NCBI GenBank assembly: GCA_041481445.1
Contig: JBGPBV010000045.1
Location: 1-43,049, forward strand
Direction of reading: 5' to 3'
Length of the DNA: 43,049 bases
Origin: AA29 sp041481445
GTDB lineage: Bacteria > Acidobacteriota > Vicinamibacteria > Fen-336
This document shows, piece by piece, positions 36,241-43,049 of this stretch. The position numbers and the translations under genes were made by a program. Numbering within the stretch: the stretch's first letter is position 1; the number at the start of each line of letters is the position of its first letter. The notes under the pieces were generated by a model that worked only from the letters and a program-made list of their open reading frames with translations, ran no database searches and had not been told where the DNA came from.

Positions 36241-37346
36241 GGCGCGGACGAGGAGGCCGGCGTGGGTTCCGACTCGCGCAGCAGCTCGGCCAGGTGCGGC
36301 TGCCACACCGCCGGCCACGAATGGGTGCCGTGCCCGCGCGTGAGGTCCGAGATGGGCAGCAGGACCGCGCGCCCGTGAGGGACGCGCCGGATCTCCCGCT
36401 CCAGGATCCCCAGCTCGGGCGGGTTCACCTGGTCGTCCGCGGAGTTGATGGCGACCAGGGGCGCGCGGATCGTCTCCAGCGCGGGGCCGGGGTCGTAGTC
36501 ACGCGAGGCGTCGAAGTGGTACAGCATGTCGTTCGCGTCGGCACCCTTGAGCCGGGCCTGGACCTGCTCGTCGAAGAACCGGTCGGCGGCCTCGCGCGTG
36601 GGCGCCGCCTTCTGCCACTGCAGGGGGCTGCTGACCATGAACAGCAGCGTGTACACGGCGGTGGTGAGCCCGTGCGGCTGCGTGCCGTACTCGCCCCCCT
36701 TCCAGTCCGGGTCGTCGCGGATGGAGTCGATGACCATCCGGCGCATCATGCGGTTGCGGCCGGAGATCTGGACGGGCAGCGAGGCCAGGGGCAGGAGCGC
36801 GTCCATGAAGTCGGGCTGGATCTCGCCCCACAGCCACGTGTGCATGCCCCCCATCGACGTCCCCATCACCAGCCGGAGGTGGTCCACGCGGAGGCCCTCG
36901 GTGAGGAGCCGGTGCTGCGCGCGGATCATGTCGCGGTAGCCGTAGCGCGGGAACCGCGCGTGCAGGCCGTCGCTGGGCTTGCTCGACCCGCCGTGTCCGA
37001 TCCCGTCCGGGAGCACGACGAAGTGGCGCGCGGCGTCCAGGAGCTGGCCGGGGCCGAAGAGGACGCCCGCGAAGTTGTCGGTCAGGAAGTTGCGGCCGGC
37101 GCCGCCGGTGCCGTGCAGGACGAGGACGGCGTTGTCCACGCGGCCCCGGGCATCGCGGTGGGGGGCGCCGAGGGTGACGTAGTGGATCCGCAGCTCGGGG
37201 AGGCGCTCGCCGCTGTCGAACGCGAAGTCGCGCAGGACGAAGTCGCCCTCGTTCCTGGCCAGGGAGGCGGCGTCGGCGGCCAGGGTCGGCCCGCCCGCGG
37301 CCAGGACGAAGGTCACGGTCATGAAGACGGGAAGGATCGGTCGCAT
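36237..37346 (-). CDS. Exported alpha/beta hydrolase of the MetX (homoserine O-acetyltransferase-like) group
   Basis: 369 residues from ATG 37346 with GGAG 7 nt upstream and a signal peptide (FMTVTFVLAAGGPTLAADA). The fold starts FVLRDFAFDSGERLPELRIHYVTLG, typical of MetX-like proteins, and HGTGGAGRNFL is the oxyanion loop. The nucleophile Ser164 lies in MGTSMGGMHTW; the Asp is in NSADDQVNPPE and the His in RGHGTHSW (about 337-343). Since it is exported, methionine synthesis is unlikely; related secreted proteins are annotated as esterases or acyltransferases. It is translationally coupled to the GT-C-like membrane protein, so the pair may acylate or deacylate a surface glycan or lipid (inference). 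Confidence 0.86.
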   Translation of the reverse strand: MRPILPVFMTVTFVLAAGGPTLAADAASLARNEGDFVLRDFAFDSGERLPELRIHYVTLGAPHRDARGRVDNAVLVLHGTGGAGRNFLTDNFAGVLFGPGQLLDAARHFVVLPDGIGHGGSSKPSDGLHARFPRYGYRDMIRAQHRLLTEGLRVDHLRLVMGTSMGGMHTWLWGEIQPDFMDALLPLASLPVQISGRNRMMRRMVIDSIRDDPDWKGGEYGTQPHGLTTAVYTLLFMVSSPLQWQKAAPTREAADRFFDEQVQARLKGADANDMLYHFDASRDYDPGPALETIRAPLVAINSADDQVNPPELGILEREIRRVPHGRAVLLPISDLTRGHGTHSWPAVWQPHLAELLRESEPTPASSSAP

Positions 37347-37364
37347 GCAGGCTCTCCGGGCCGC

Positions 37365-37401
37365 AGGATAGCACCGCCGGCCGGGCGTGATGGCCGGCGG
37401 T
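37365..37401. promoter_or_regulatory. Divergent promoter region with 10-bp inverted repeat
   Basis: ACCGCCGGCC (37373-37382) and GGCCGGCGGT (37392-37401) form a perfect inverted repeat around 9 nt. On the minus strand TGCTATCCT, an extended -10 similar to the one before hutH, directly follows (37373-37365), so the repeat occupies the -10 to -35 region of the hydrolase promoter and is also 42-70 bp from the zinc-ribbon gene. Candidate operator for both genes. Confidence 0.4.
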
Positions 37402-37442
37402 TCGTGGTGTAGGCTTGGCCCGCTTCCGCTTCGCGAGGGTGT

Positions 37443-38147
37443 ATGGGCGCACGCGTCTGCCGCGAGTGCGAGTACAACATCACGAGCACGGTCGTGACCG
37501 CCTGCCCGAACTGCGGGGCGGCCCTGCCGACGCCGATCGCCTCCTCCTCGCCGATGGGATGCGTGACGCTGGGGCTCGTCCTCCTGGCCGGGGCGGCGGG
37601 GTTCGTGGTCCTGCGCCATCCCGAGGCCGTCCGGTCGCTCGTGCCGCCGGCCGGCCCGCCGGCGTCCCCCGCCGCCAGCGCCCCGGTCACCATGCCGCCG
37701 TCCACCCTGGCCCGCCCGACTCCTCCTCCGCCGCGAGCCGCCGTGACCGCCATCGCGCCCGCCCCCGACGATGCCGAGGTGGCCAAGATGGTCGCCGGCC
37801 TCCAGGATTCGGAAACGGCCTGGGCCTCCGCCAGCGCGCTCGCCCAGCGCACGAACCCGCGCGCGGGGCTCGCGCTGATGGCGGCCTACGACAAGCGCGA
37901 GTACGCGAAGATGGCGGGGGCCACCGCGTTCTACGCGCGGCGCAAGCCGCCGGGCTACGACAAGGTCCTGATCGACCTGCTCCACGCGAGCAAGGACCTG
38001 GCCGTGGCCCAGGAGCTGATCCTCTCGAACGACGCCCGGCTCGCGGAGCCGGCCCGCAAGTGGGCGGCCGAGCTCGGCTTCAAGCTCGTGCGCTCGAAGG
38101 ACGCCCCGAACGGGGTGACCTGGGTGTCCGCGTCCGATCCCCGCTGA
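37443..38147 (+). CDS. Zinc-ribbon, single-pass membrane protein of unknown function
   Basis: 234 residues from ATG 37443. An N-terminal zinc ribbon (C6-x2-C9 and C21-x2-C24) is followed by a membrane helix (about 39-57), a Pro/Ala-rich linker (about 60-105) and a C-terminal helical domain (about 106-225) with repeat-like helices (VAKMVAGLQDSETAWASASALA..., DLAVAQELILSNDARLAEPARKWAAEL), possibly HEAT-like. Such ribbon-TM-sensor arrangements are common in housekeeping or signalling membrane proteins, but I recognise no family. It diverges from the MetX-like hydrolase and converges on dnaE2 with only 4 nt between stops. Confidence 0.75.
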   Translation: MGARVCRECEYNITSTVVTACPNCGAALPTPIASSSPMGCVTLGLVLLAGAAGFVVLRHPEAVRSLVPPAGPPASPAASAPVTMPPSTLARPTPPPPRAAVTAIAPAPDDAEVAKMVAGLQDSETAWASASALAQRTNPRAGLALMAAYDKREYAKMAGATAFYARRKPPGYDKVLIDLLHASKDLAVAQELILSNDARLAEPARKWAAELGFKLVRSKDAPNGVTWVSASDPR

Positions 38148-38151
38148 GGCG

Positions 38152-41100
38152 CTACCGGAAGTCGCGCGAGGTCGTGCCCACCCGCGGCAGCGTGGGCCGG
38201 CGCACGTCGGTCGCCCGCACGGACACGCCGCCCTGCGTCTGCAGGATCCCGTCCACCTCCAGGACCTCGCTCGTGACCACGACCTGGCCGTGCGACTCGA
38301 ACAGGTCGGGACGCACGGTGATGTTCACGAGCCCCGTCTCGTCCTCGAGGGTGAGGAACACGAAGCCCTTGGCGGTGCCCGGGCGCTGCCGGCAGATGAC
38401 GGCGCCGGCCACGCGCACCGGCGATCCCTCGGGCAGCCGCGCCAGGTCCCAGGCGCGCCGGACCCCGCGCGCGGCCAGCCCCTCGCGGTGCAGCGCGATC
38501 GGGTGGGGTCCGATGGTGAGGGCGGTCCCCACGATGTCGGTGTGCAGGCGCTCGGCCAGCGACATGTCGCGCAGGGGGGACACCGCGGTCTCCTCCTCCT
38601 CCGTCCGCTCGAACAGCTCCCCGCGCGGCCGTCCCGCCTTCTCGACCTGCCAGAGCGCGCTCCTCCGCGTGAGGCCGAACGCGTTCAGGGCGCCCGTCTC
38701 CGCCAGCCGCGGCAGCTCGTCGCGATGGACGTCCGAGCGGTCCACCATGTCCTGCACGGACGCGAAGGGCCGCCCGCGCCGCCCGGACACGATCGACTCC
38801 CCCGCCGCCTGCCGCAGGCCACGCACGTAGCGGAGCCCCAGGCGCACCGCGCCCTCCTCGAGCGTGCAGAGCCAGTCGCTCGCCGTCACGTCGATGGGCA
38901 GGAAGCGCGCGCCGTGCCGCTGGGCGTCCTTGACCAGCGTGAACGGCGAGTAGAACCCCATGGGCTGGTTGTTGAGGAGGGCGCACACGAACGCGGCCGG
39001 GTGGTGCGCGCGCAGCCAGGCGCTGGCGTAGGCGAGGAGGGCGAAGCTGGCCGCGTGCGACTCCGGGAAGCCGTAGAGGGCGAACGACGTGATGGACCGG
39101 ACGATCTGGTCCGCGGCCTGTCCCTCGATCCCGTTCGCCTTCATGCCCGCCCGCAGCTTCACCTCCAGGGCCGCCATCTTCTTCTGCGACCGCTTCATCC
39201 CCATCGCGCGCCGCAGGTCCTCCGCCTCTCCACCCGTGAAGCTCGCCACCGCCATCGCCATGCGCAGGAGCTGCTCCTGGAAGAGGGGCACGCCCAGCGT
39301 GCGGGCCAGGATCGGCTCCAGGCGGGGATGCGCGTAGGTGACCGGCTCCACCCCCGCGCGCCGGCGCAGGTAGGGATGGACCATGTTCCCGACGATGGGG
39401 CCGGGCCGGATGATCGCGACCTCGACCACGAGGTCGTAGAAGTGCGTGGGCTTGAGACGGGGTAGAGTGGCCATCTGCGCGCGGCTCTCCACCTGGAACA
39501 CCCCCACGGTGTCCGCCTTCTGCAGCATCGCGTAGACCTTGGGGTCGTCCGGCGGCAGATGGGCCAGGTCGACCTCGAGGCCCGTTCCTCTGAGCAGGCC
39601 CAGCGTGTCCTGCAGGGCGGCCATCATGCCGAGGCCGAGCAGGTCGATCTTGATGAGGCGCAGGTCGGCGCAGTCGTCCTTGTCCCACTGGATGACGACG
39701 CGGCCGGGCATGGTCGCCGGCTCCAGCGGTACCACGTCGTCCAGGCGTCCCTTGGCGATGACCATCCCGCCCGTGTGCTGGCCCAGGTGGCGAGGCAGGT
39801 CGCGGATCTCGCCGATCAGGCGCGCGAAGAGCTGGACGCGGCGATCGTCCCAGTCGAACCCGTTCTCGACGAGCTTGCGCGGCACGCTGTCGTCGGGGTC
39901 GACGTACTCGAACGGCCGCAGGGTCCTGGCCAGCCGGTCCACCTCCCCCGGCGGGATGCCCAGCACCTTGCCGATCTCGCGGGCCGCGCTCCGCTCGCGA
40001 TAGGTGATGACCACCGCGGTCATGCCCGCCCCCCGCTCGCCGTACTTGCGGTAGACGTGCTGGATGACCTCCTCGCGGCGGTCGCCGGAGGGCAGGTCGA
40101 GGTCGATGTCCGGCCACTCCTTGCGCTCCTCGGAGAGGAAGCGCTCGAAGAGCAGGTCCATGCCCACGGGGTCGACGGCGGTGATGCCCAGGCTGTAGCA
40201 GACCGCGCTGTTGGCGGCGGAGCCGCGCCCCTGGACCAGGATCCCGCGGTCGCGGCAGAAGTTGACGATGTCCCAGACGATCAGGAAGTAGCCCTCGAGC
40301 TTCAGGCGGCAGATGAGGTCCAGCTCGCGCTCCACCTGGCGCCGGGCCCGCTCGTGGTACGGGCGATAGCGCGTGCGCGCGCCCTTCTCCGTCTCCGCGC
40401 GCAGGGTCGAGGCCATGGTCTGGCCGGGCCCCAGCGGGTAGTCCGGGAACTCGTAGGGCAGGTCCTCGAGCGTGAAGCGCAGGCGGTCGGCCAGCGCCTC
40501 CGCGTTGCGCAGCAGGTGGCGGCGGTCGGCGAACAGTCCCTCCATCTGCCGGGGCGACTTCAGGTGGCGCTCGGCGTTCTCGGCCAGCAGCCGGCCGGCG
40601 TCGGCCAGGGTCCGCTTCTCGCGGATGCAGGTGAGCACGTCGAGCAGGGCGCGGCGCGGCGCGCGCGCGTGGCGCACGCCGCCGGTGGCGACCGCGGTCA
40701 GGCCGGAGGCCTCCGCGAGGTCGAGCAGGGCCTGGTTGGCCGCCTCCTGCGCCCGCCGGCGATGACGCTGCACCTCGACCGCCACCTGCCCCGCCCCGAA
40801 CACGGCGACCAGACGGGCCAGCCGGTCCGCGTCCGGCCGCGCTCCCAGCGCGTCCAGCCCGGCCAGCGCGACCAGCCCCTCCACCCGTTCCGGCGTCAGC
40901 GTGTCGACCGGCAACGCGCCCTCTCCCTTCGGCACGCCCCGCTTCATGCCGGTGAGGAGCCGGCAGAGGTTGCGGTATCCGGTCCGGCTCTCGACGAGGA
41001 GCGGCAGCGCGCCGCCACCCTTCAGCGTGAGCTGCGCGCCCACGATCGGCCGCACTCCGGCCGCGCGCGCGGCCTGGAAGAACCGCGGAGCCCCGCTCAG

Positions 41101-41223
41101 CCCGTCGCGATCGACGAGGGCCAGCGCGGACAGCTCCAGCTCCGCCGCCCGCGCGACCAGATCCTCCGGCAGCGAGGAGGCCCGGAGGAAGGAGAACGCA
41201 GAAGCCGCGTTGAGCTCAGGCAT
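38152..41223 (-). CDS. dnaE2: Error-prone DNA polymerase DnaE2 (C-family alpha subunit)
   Basis: 1023 residues from ATG 41223 (MPELNAASAFSFLRASSL). It has the PHP-like N-terminus, then the polymerase palm with carboxylates in PDIDLDLP (371-378) and DLLGLGMM, plus GRGSAANSAVCYSLGITAVDP and the YGFPESHAASFALLAYASAWLR helix-hairpin-helix region typical of DnaE2. An OB fold and the end SRDFR, a DnaE2 hallmark, complete it. The first PHP metal-binding segment, usually with histidine, reads ELNAASAFSFL here, so PHP metal binding is probably lost. DnaE2 normally works with ImuA/ImuB in SOS mutagenesis; neither gene is adjacent. Overlapping palindromes upstream suggest damage-type control. Confidence 0.95.
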   Translation of the reverse strand: MPELNAASAFSFLRASSLPEDLVARAAELELSALALVDRDGLSGAPRFFQAARAAGVRPIVGAQLTLKGGGALPLLVESRTGYRNLCRLLTGMKRGVPKGEGALPVDTLTPERVEGLVALAGLDALGARPDADRLARLVAVFGAGQVAVEVQRHRRRAQEAANQALLDLAEASGLTAVATGGVRHARAPRRALLDVLTCIREKRTLADAGRLLAENAERHLKSPRQMEGLFADRRHLLRNAEALADRLRFTLEDLPYEFPDYPLGPGQTMASTLRAETEKGARTRYRPYHERARRQVERELDLICRLKLEGYFLIVWDIVNFCRDRGILVQGRGSAANSAVCYSLGITAVDPVGMDLLFERFLSEERKEWPDIDLDLPSGDRREEVIQHVYRKYGERGAGMTAVVITYRERSAAREIGKVLGIPPGEVDRLARTLRPFEYVDPDDSVPRKLVENGFDWDDRRVQLFARLIGEIRDLPRHLGQHTGGMVIAKGRLDDVVPLEPATMPGRVVIQWDKDDCADLRLIKIDLLGLGMMAALQDTLGLLRGTGLEVDLAHLPPDDPKVYAMLQKADTVGVFQVESRAQMATLPRLKPTHFYDLVVEVAIIRPGPIVGNMVHPYLRRRAGVEPVTYAHPRLEPILARTLGVPLFQEQLLRMAMAVASFTGGEAEDLRRAMGMKRSQKKMAALEVKLRAGMKANGIEGQAADQIVRSITSFALYGFPESHAASFALLAYASAWLRAHHPAAFVCALLNNQPMGFYSPFTLVKDAQRHGARFLPIDVTASDWLCTLEEGAVRLGLRYVRGLRQAAGESIVSGRRGRPFASVQDMVDRSDVHRDELPRLAETGALNAFGLTRRSALWQVEKAGRPRGELFERTEEEETAVSPLRDMSLAERLHTDIVGTALTIGPHPIALHREGLAARGVRRAWDLARLPEGSPVRVAGAVICRQRPGTAKGFVFLTLEDETGLVNITVRPDLFESHGQVVVTSEVLEVDGILQTQGGVSVRATDVRRPTLPRVGTTSRDFR

Positions 41224-41236
41224 TGTTTCGCTTTTT

Positions 41237-41262
41237 CTTCGCTCTACGGCGAAGTCTACTTC
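41237..41262 (-). promoter_or_regulatory. Overlapping palindromes upstream of dnaE2 (possible LexA-type operator)
   Basis: CTTCGC-TCTACG-GCGAAG (41237-41254) is a perfect 6-bp inverted repeat. GAAGT-CT-ACTTC (41251-41262) overlaps it and contains minus-strand TAGACT (41258-41253), a plausible -10 of dnaE2. The local sequence is AT-rich against the GC background. A repressor here would block transcription. It does not match the LexA boxes I know. Confidence 0.4.
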
Positions 41263-41293
41263 ATTTAGTGCCGAGCCGCGTCCGAGGAGACTG

Positions 41294-41905
41294 CTACTTC
41301 TCGACCACCGCGGACGGCATGGAGGCCCCCGCGGAGAGGATGATGCTGACCCCGTCCTCCACCGACAGGTCGGTGTCGATGACGTCCTCTTCGGGCAGCA
41401 CGACCACGTCCCCCACGTAGAGGTGGTTCGTCGGGACGTAGACCACGCACAGGGCGTAGGTCGTGTTGTCCGCACGGGTCATGCGGAACGTGCTCGTCAC
41501 GAAGCCGGGCGTGGTCCGGCCAGGCAGCCGCGCGAACACGAAGCGCTTGAACGCGCCTTGCGACTCCGGCTTCCCGAACCCGGAAAGGACCTTCTTCGTC
41601 GTCCCGTAGACGCTGCCGACCACGGGGATCGAATCCACCAGCTCCTCGAGGCCGTGCAGGAGCTGCTGGAGCGGACCCGACGAGAAGAGGATCCCCGCCA
41701 GCATCACGACCGCGATCGTGAGCACGAAGCCGATGCCGGGGATGGGGCGCCCGACCAGGCGCAGGGCCAGCGGCGCGGCCAGGCTGTCCACGTAGGTGAA
41801 GAGCCACCACAGGGCCTTCACGGTGAGGACGATGGGGATGACGATGACGAGGCCGGCGATGAACTTGTTGCGGATCGTCCGCGAGAGGCTGCGCTGAGCG
41901 GTCAT
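41294..41905 (-). CDS. DUF502 family membrane protein
   Basis: 203 residues. Two hydrophobic helices (about 15-38 and 53-75) are followed by the family-diagnostic segment LVDSIPVVGSVYGTTKKVLSGFG and a soluble beta-rich domain (KRFVFARLPGRTTPGFVTSTF, YVPTNHLYVGDVVVLPEEDV) with a C-terminal VEDGVSIILSAGASMPS. This order is that of DUF502 (PF04367), widespread inner-membrane proteins of unknown function. The ATG at 41905 follows a GAGAAT hexamer by 7 nt, consistent with a leaderless transcript. It is not cotranscribed tightly with dnaE2 (70-nt gap with its own promoter-like signals). Confidence 0.9.
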   Translation of the reverse strand: MTAQRSLSRTIRNKFIAGLVIVIPIVLTVKALWWLFTYVDSLAAPLALRLVGRPIPGIGFVLTIAVVMLAGILFSSGPLQQLLHGLEELVDSIPVVGSVYGTTKKVLSGFGKPESQGAFKRFVFARLPGRTTPGFVTSTFRMTRADNTTYALCVVYVPTNHLYVGDVVVLPEEDVIDTDLSVEDGVSIILSAGASMPSAVVEK

Positions 41906-41971
41906 GAGACCGATTCTCTCATCGCGCGATCCCGCGAGGGCGCGCCGCCGAGGTCGAAGAGGTCAGCCCTC

Positions 41972-41984
41972 CGCGCTCAGCGCG
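41972..41984. terminator. Short hairpin around the PKD-protein stop codon
   Basis: CGCGC-TCA-GCGCG is a perfect 5-bp stem whose 3-nt loop is the minus-strand stop codon (41977-41979). It closely resembles the hairpin at 10607-10620 around another minus-strand stop. Termination is uncertain, as no U-tract follows. Confidence 0.25.
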
Positions 41985-43049
41985 TGACCGTCACCACGAT
42001 CTGGTCGGTGGCGGTGACTCCGTTGTTGTCGGTCACCTTCAGCTCGAACGTGAGGTTCGTGGCCGAGGAGACGTTCGGAGCGGTGAACCGCGCCACCGAC
42101 GTGTTCGCGTTCGTGATCGTGACCGTGGGCCCGGAGAGCTGGCGCCAGGCGTAGGCCGTGATCGTGCCGTCGGGATCGGACGAGGCGCGGCCGTCGAGGG
42201 TCACCGTCGTGCGGCGGACCACCGTCTTGTCGGCGCCCGCGTTGGCCACGGGCGGACGGTTGGAGACGGTCACGGTGGTCGTGGCCGGCGTCGAGTTGCC
42301 GAAGCCGTCGCCTACCACCAACGTGACCGTGAACGTGCCGAGCGTCGTGTACGCGTGGCTCGGGCTCGCGCCCGTGCCCGTGGCGCCGTCTCCGAACGTC
42401 CAGGCATACGTCAGCGGGTCGCCGTCGGCGTCGCTGGAGGTGGACCCGCTCAGCGACACCGGGAGCCCGCGGAGGCCGGTGTAGGGGCCGCCCGGCCTGG
42501 CCACGGGCAGGCGGTTCGCGATCGTCACCGTCGCCGTGGACGGCGCGGAGTCGCCCAGCCCGTCGTTCACGATCAGCGTCGCCGTGAAGGTCCCGAGGGT
42601 CGTGTACACATGCGACGGGCTGGCGCCGCTGCCGGTGGCGCCGTCGCCGAACGTCCAGCGATAGCTCAGCGCGTCGCCGTCCGGATCGCTGCCGGACCCG
42701 CTGAACGTCACCGCCGTCCCGCGGACACCCGAGTACGGACCGCCCGCGTTGGCCGACGGCAGACGATTGGCGATGGTGACGGTCGCCGTGGCCGGAGCGG
42801 AGTCGGCAGTGCCGTCGTTCACGATCAGCGTCGCCGTGAACGTGCCCAGGGTCGCGTAGACGTGGGTCGGGCTCGCGCCCGTGGCGGTACCGCCGTCGCC
42901 GAACGTCCAGCGGTAGGTCACGGCGTCGCCGTCCGGATCGCTGCCGGATCCGCTGAAGATCACGGCGGTCCCGCGAACGCCGGAGTAGGGTCCGCCCGCG
43001 CTGGCCGACGGCAGTCGATTGGCGATGGTCACGGTGGCCGTGGCCGGAG
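41977..43049 (-). CDS. PKD-repeat surface or secreted protein (5' end outside window)
   Basis: The C-terminal 357 codons of a larger protein; the frame is open at the right edge and the true start is not visible. It holds three complete PKD domains of 84-85 residues (GGPYSGVRGTAV...GSDPDGD...YRWTFGDG...HVYTTLGTFTATLIVNDG pattern), and the next upstream domain ends at the window edge (TVTIAN). The final 93 residues form a related immunoglobulin-like domain beginning RPPVANAGADKTVVRRTTVTL and containing AYAWRQLSGP, as in K319/REJ-type PKD domains. It ends QIVVTVTR with no anchor or sorting signal. PKD stalks space catalytic or binding domains of extracellular proteins, so the missing N-terminal part should define function. 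Confidence 0.88.
   Translation of the reverse strand, partial: PATATVTIANRLPSASAGGPYSGVRGTAVIFSGSGSDPDGDAVTYRWTFGDGGTATGASPTHVYATLGTFTATLIVNDGTADSAPATATVTIANRLPSANAGGPYSGVRGTAVTFSGSGSDPDGDALSYRWTFGDGATGSGASPSHVYTTLGTFTATLIVNDGLGDSAPSTATVTIANRLPVARPGGPYTGLRGLPVSLSGSTSSDADGDPLTYAWTFGDGATGTGASPSHAYTTLGTFTVTLVVGDGFGNSTPATTTVTVSNRPPVANAGADKTVVRRTTVTLDGRASSDPDGTITAYAWRQLSGPTVTITNANTSVARFTAPNVSSATNLTFELKVTDNNGVTATDQIVVTVTR
42259..43017 (-). repeat. Three tandem PKD-domain coding repeats (about 252 bp each)
   Basis: Units at 43017-42766, 42765-42514 and 42513-42259 encode 84, 84 and 85 residues. By my alignment the first two differ at about 12 of 84 residues, and share long near-identical DNA stretches, for example around 42561 and 42813. 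The third is more diverged (GGPYTGLRGLPVSLSG). This suggests recent duplication or gene conversion. Confidence 0.75.

Noticed and set aside
36237..37346. Assignment as homoserine O-acetyltransferase (metX) proper
   Set aside because: The protein has a signal peptide and no methionine-biosynthesis neighbours, so only the superfamily, not the enzyme, is supported.

Overview
The window is a very GC-rich (about 70% by eye), gene-dense bacterial chromosome segment with almost no intergenic space. Several stop/start pairs overlap (ATGA, GTGA, TGATG). Gene content points to a diderm, probably soil- or sediment-type bacterium: long secreted hydrolases, PKD surface proteins, a YadA-head-like repeat protein, RNase J, an AMIN-domain amidase, DnaE2, DUF502 and PHA-type phasins. 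Acidobacteriota (Vicinamibacteria-like) fits best in my view. Myxococcota or Methylomirabilota/Rokubacteria cannot be excluded. No rRNA, tRNA, insertion sequence, phage gene or CRISPR array is visible.

Layout. 1-1583 (-): 5' part of a secreted protein with 15-residue beta-roll repeats, running off the left edge. 1718-3022 (-): purA, divergent from 3095-10593 (+): hutH, a small membrane protein, a secreted sialidase-like protein, hutU, an AAA/STAND-type ATPase and an acyl-CoA ligase. 10613-12782 (-): two tandem thioredoxins and glycogen synthase. 12814-19910 (+): rsmA, RNase J, FtsK, a periplasmic amidase and a small membrane protein. 20070-21782 (+): an orphan peptide/nickel-type binding lipoprotein-like gene. 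21864-26682 (+): a PhaR-type regulator, a phasin, a patatin lipase and a penicillin-acylase-family hydrolase. 26713-34267 (-): a six-gene lipid-type operon (fatty-acyl reductase-like SDR, amidohydrolase, second phasin-like protein, atypical SDR, PlsC-like acyltransferase, secreted MBL hydrolase). 34321-37346 (-): a GT-C-like membrane protein and a MetX-like secreted hydrolase. 37443-38147 (+): a zinc-ribbon membrane protein. 38152-41905 (-): dnaE2 and a DUF502 membrane protein. 41977-43049 (-): a PKD-repeat surface protein running off the right edge.

How it fits together. The centre (12.8-19.7 kb) is housekeeping: rRNA methylation, RNA decay, chromosome segregation and septal peptidoglycan cleavage. 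The 21.8-34.3 kb part is the most suggestive. Two separate transcription units, on opposite strands, each carry a phasin-like protein with the same N-[IV]-P-[ST]-R-x-E motif. One unit has the PHA-type regulator and lipid hydrolases. The other has reductase and acyltransferase genes that could make an acyl-derived storage or surface lipid. No PHA synthase is present, so the granule content may not be classical PHA. This is inference.

Regulatory signals stand out because the background is so GC-rich. I see a tandem operator plus consensus-like sigma70 promoter before the PhaR-like gene, and an AT-rich island with a promoter and three inverted repeats inside the 3' end of rsmA. There is also a symmetrical bidirectional -10 element between glgA and rsmA, and a recurrent TANNNT hexamer 5-11 nt before start codons that suggests leaderless transcripts. 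No stretch above 300 bases lacks a gene.
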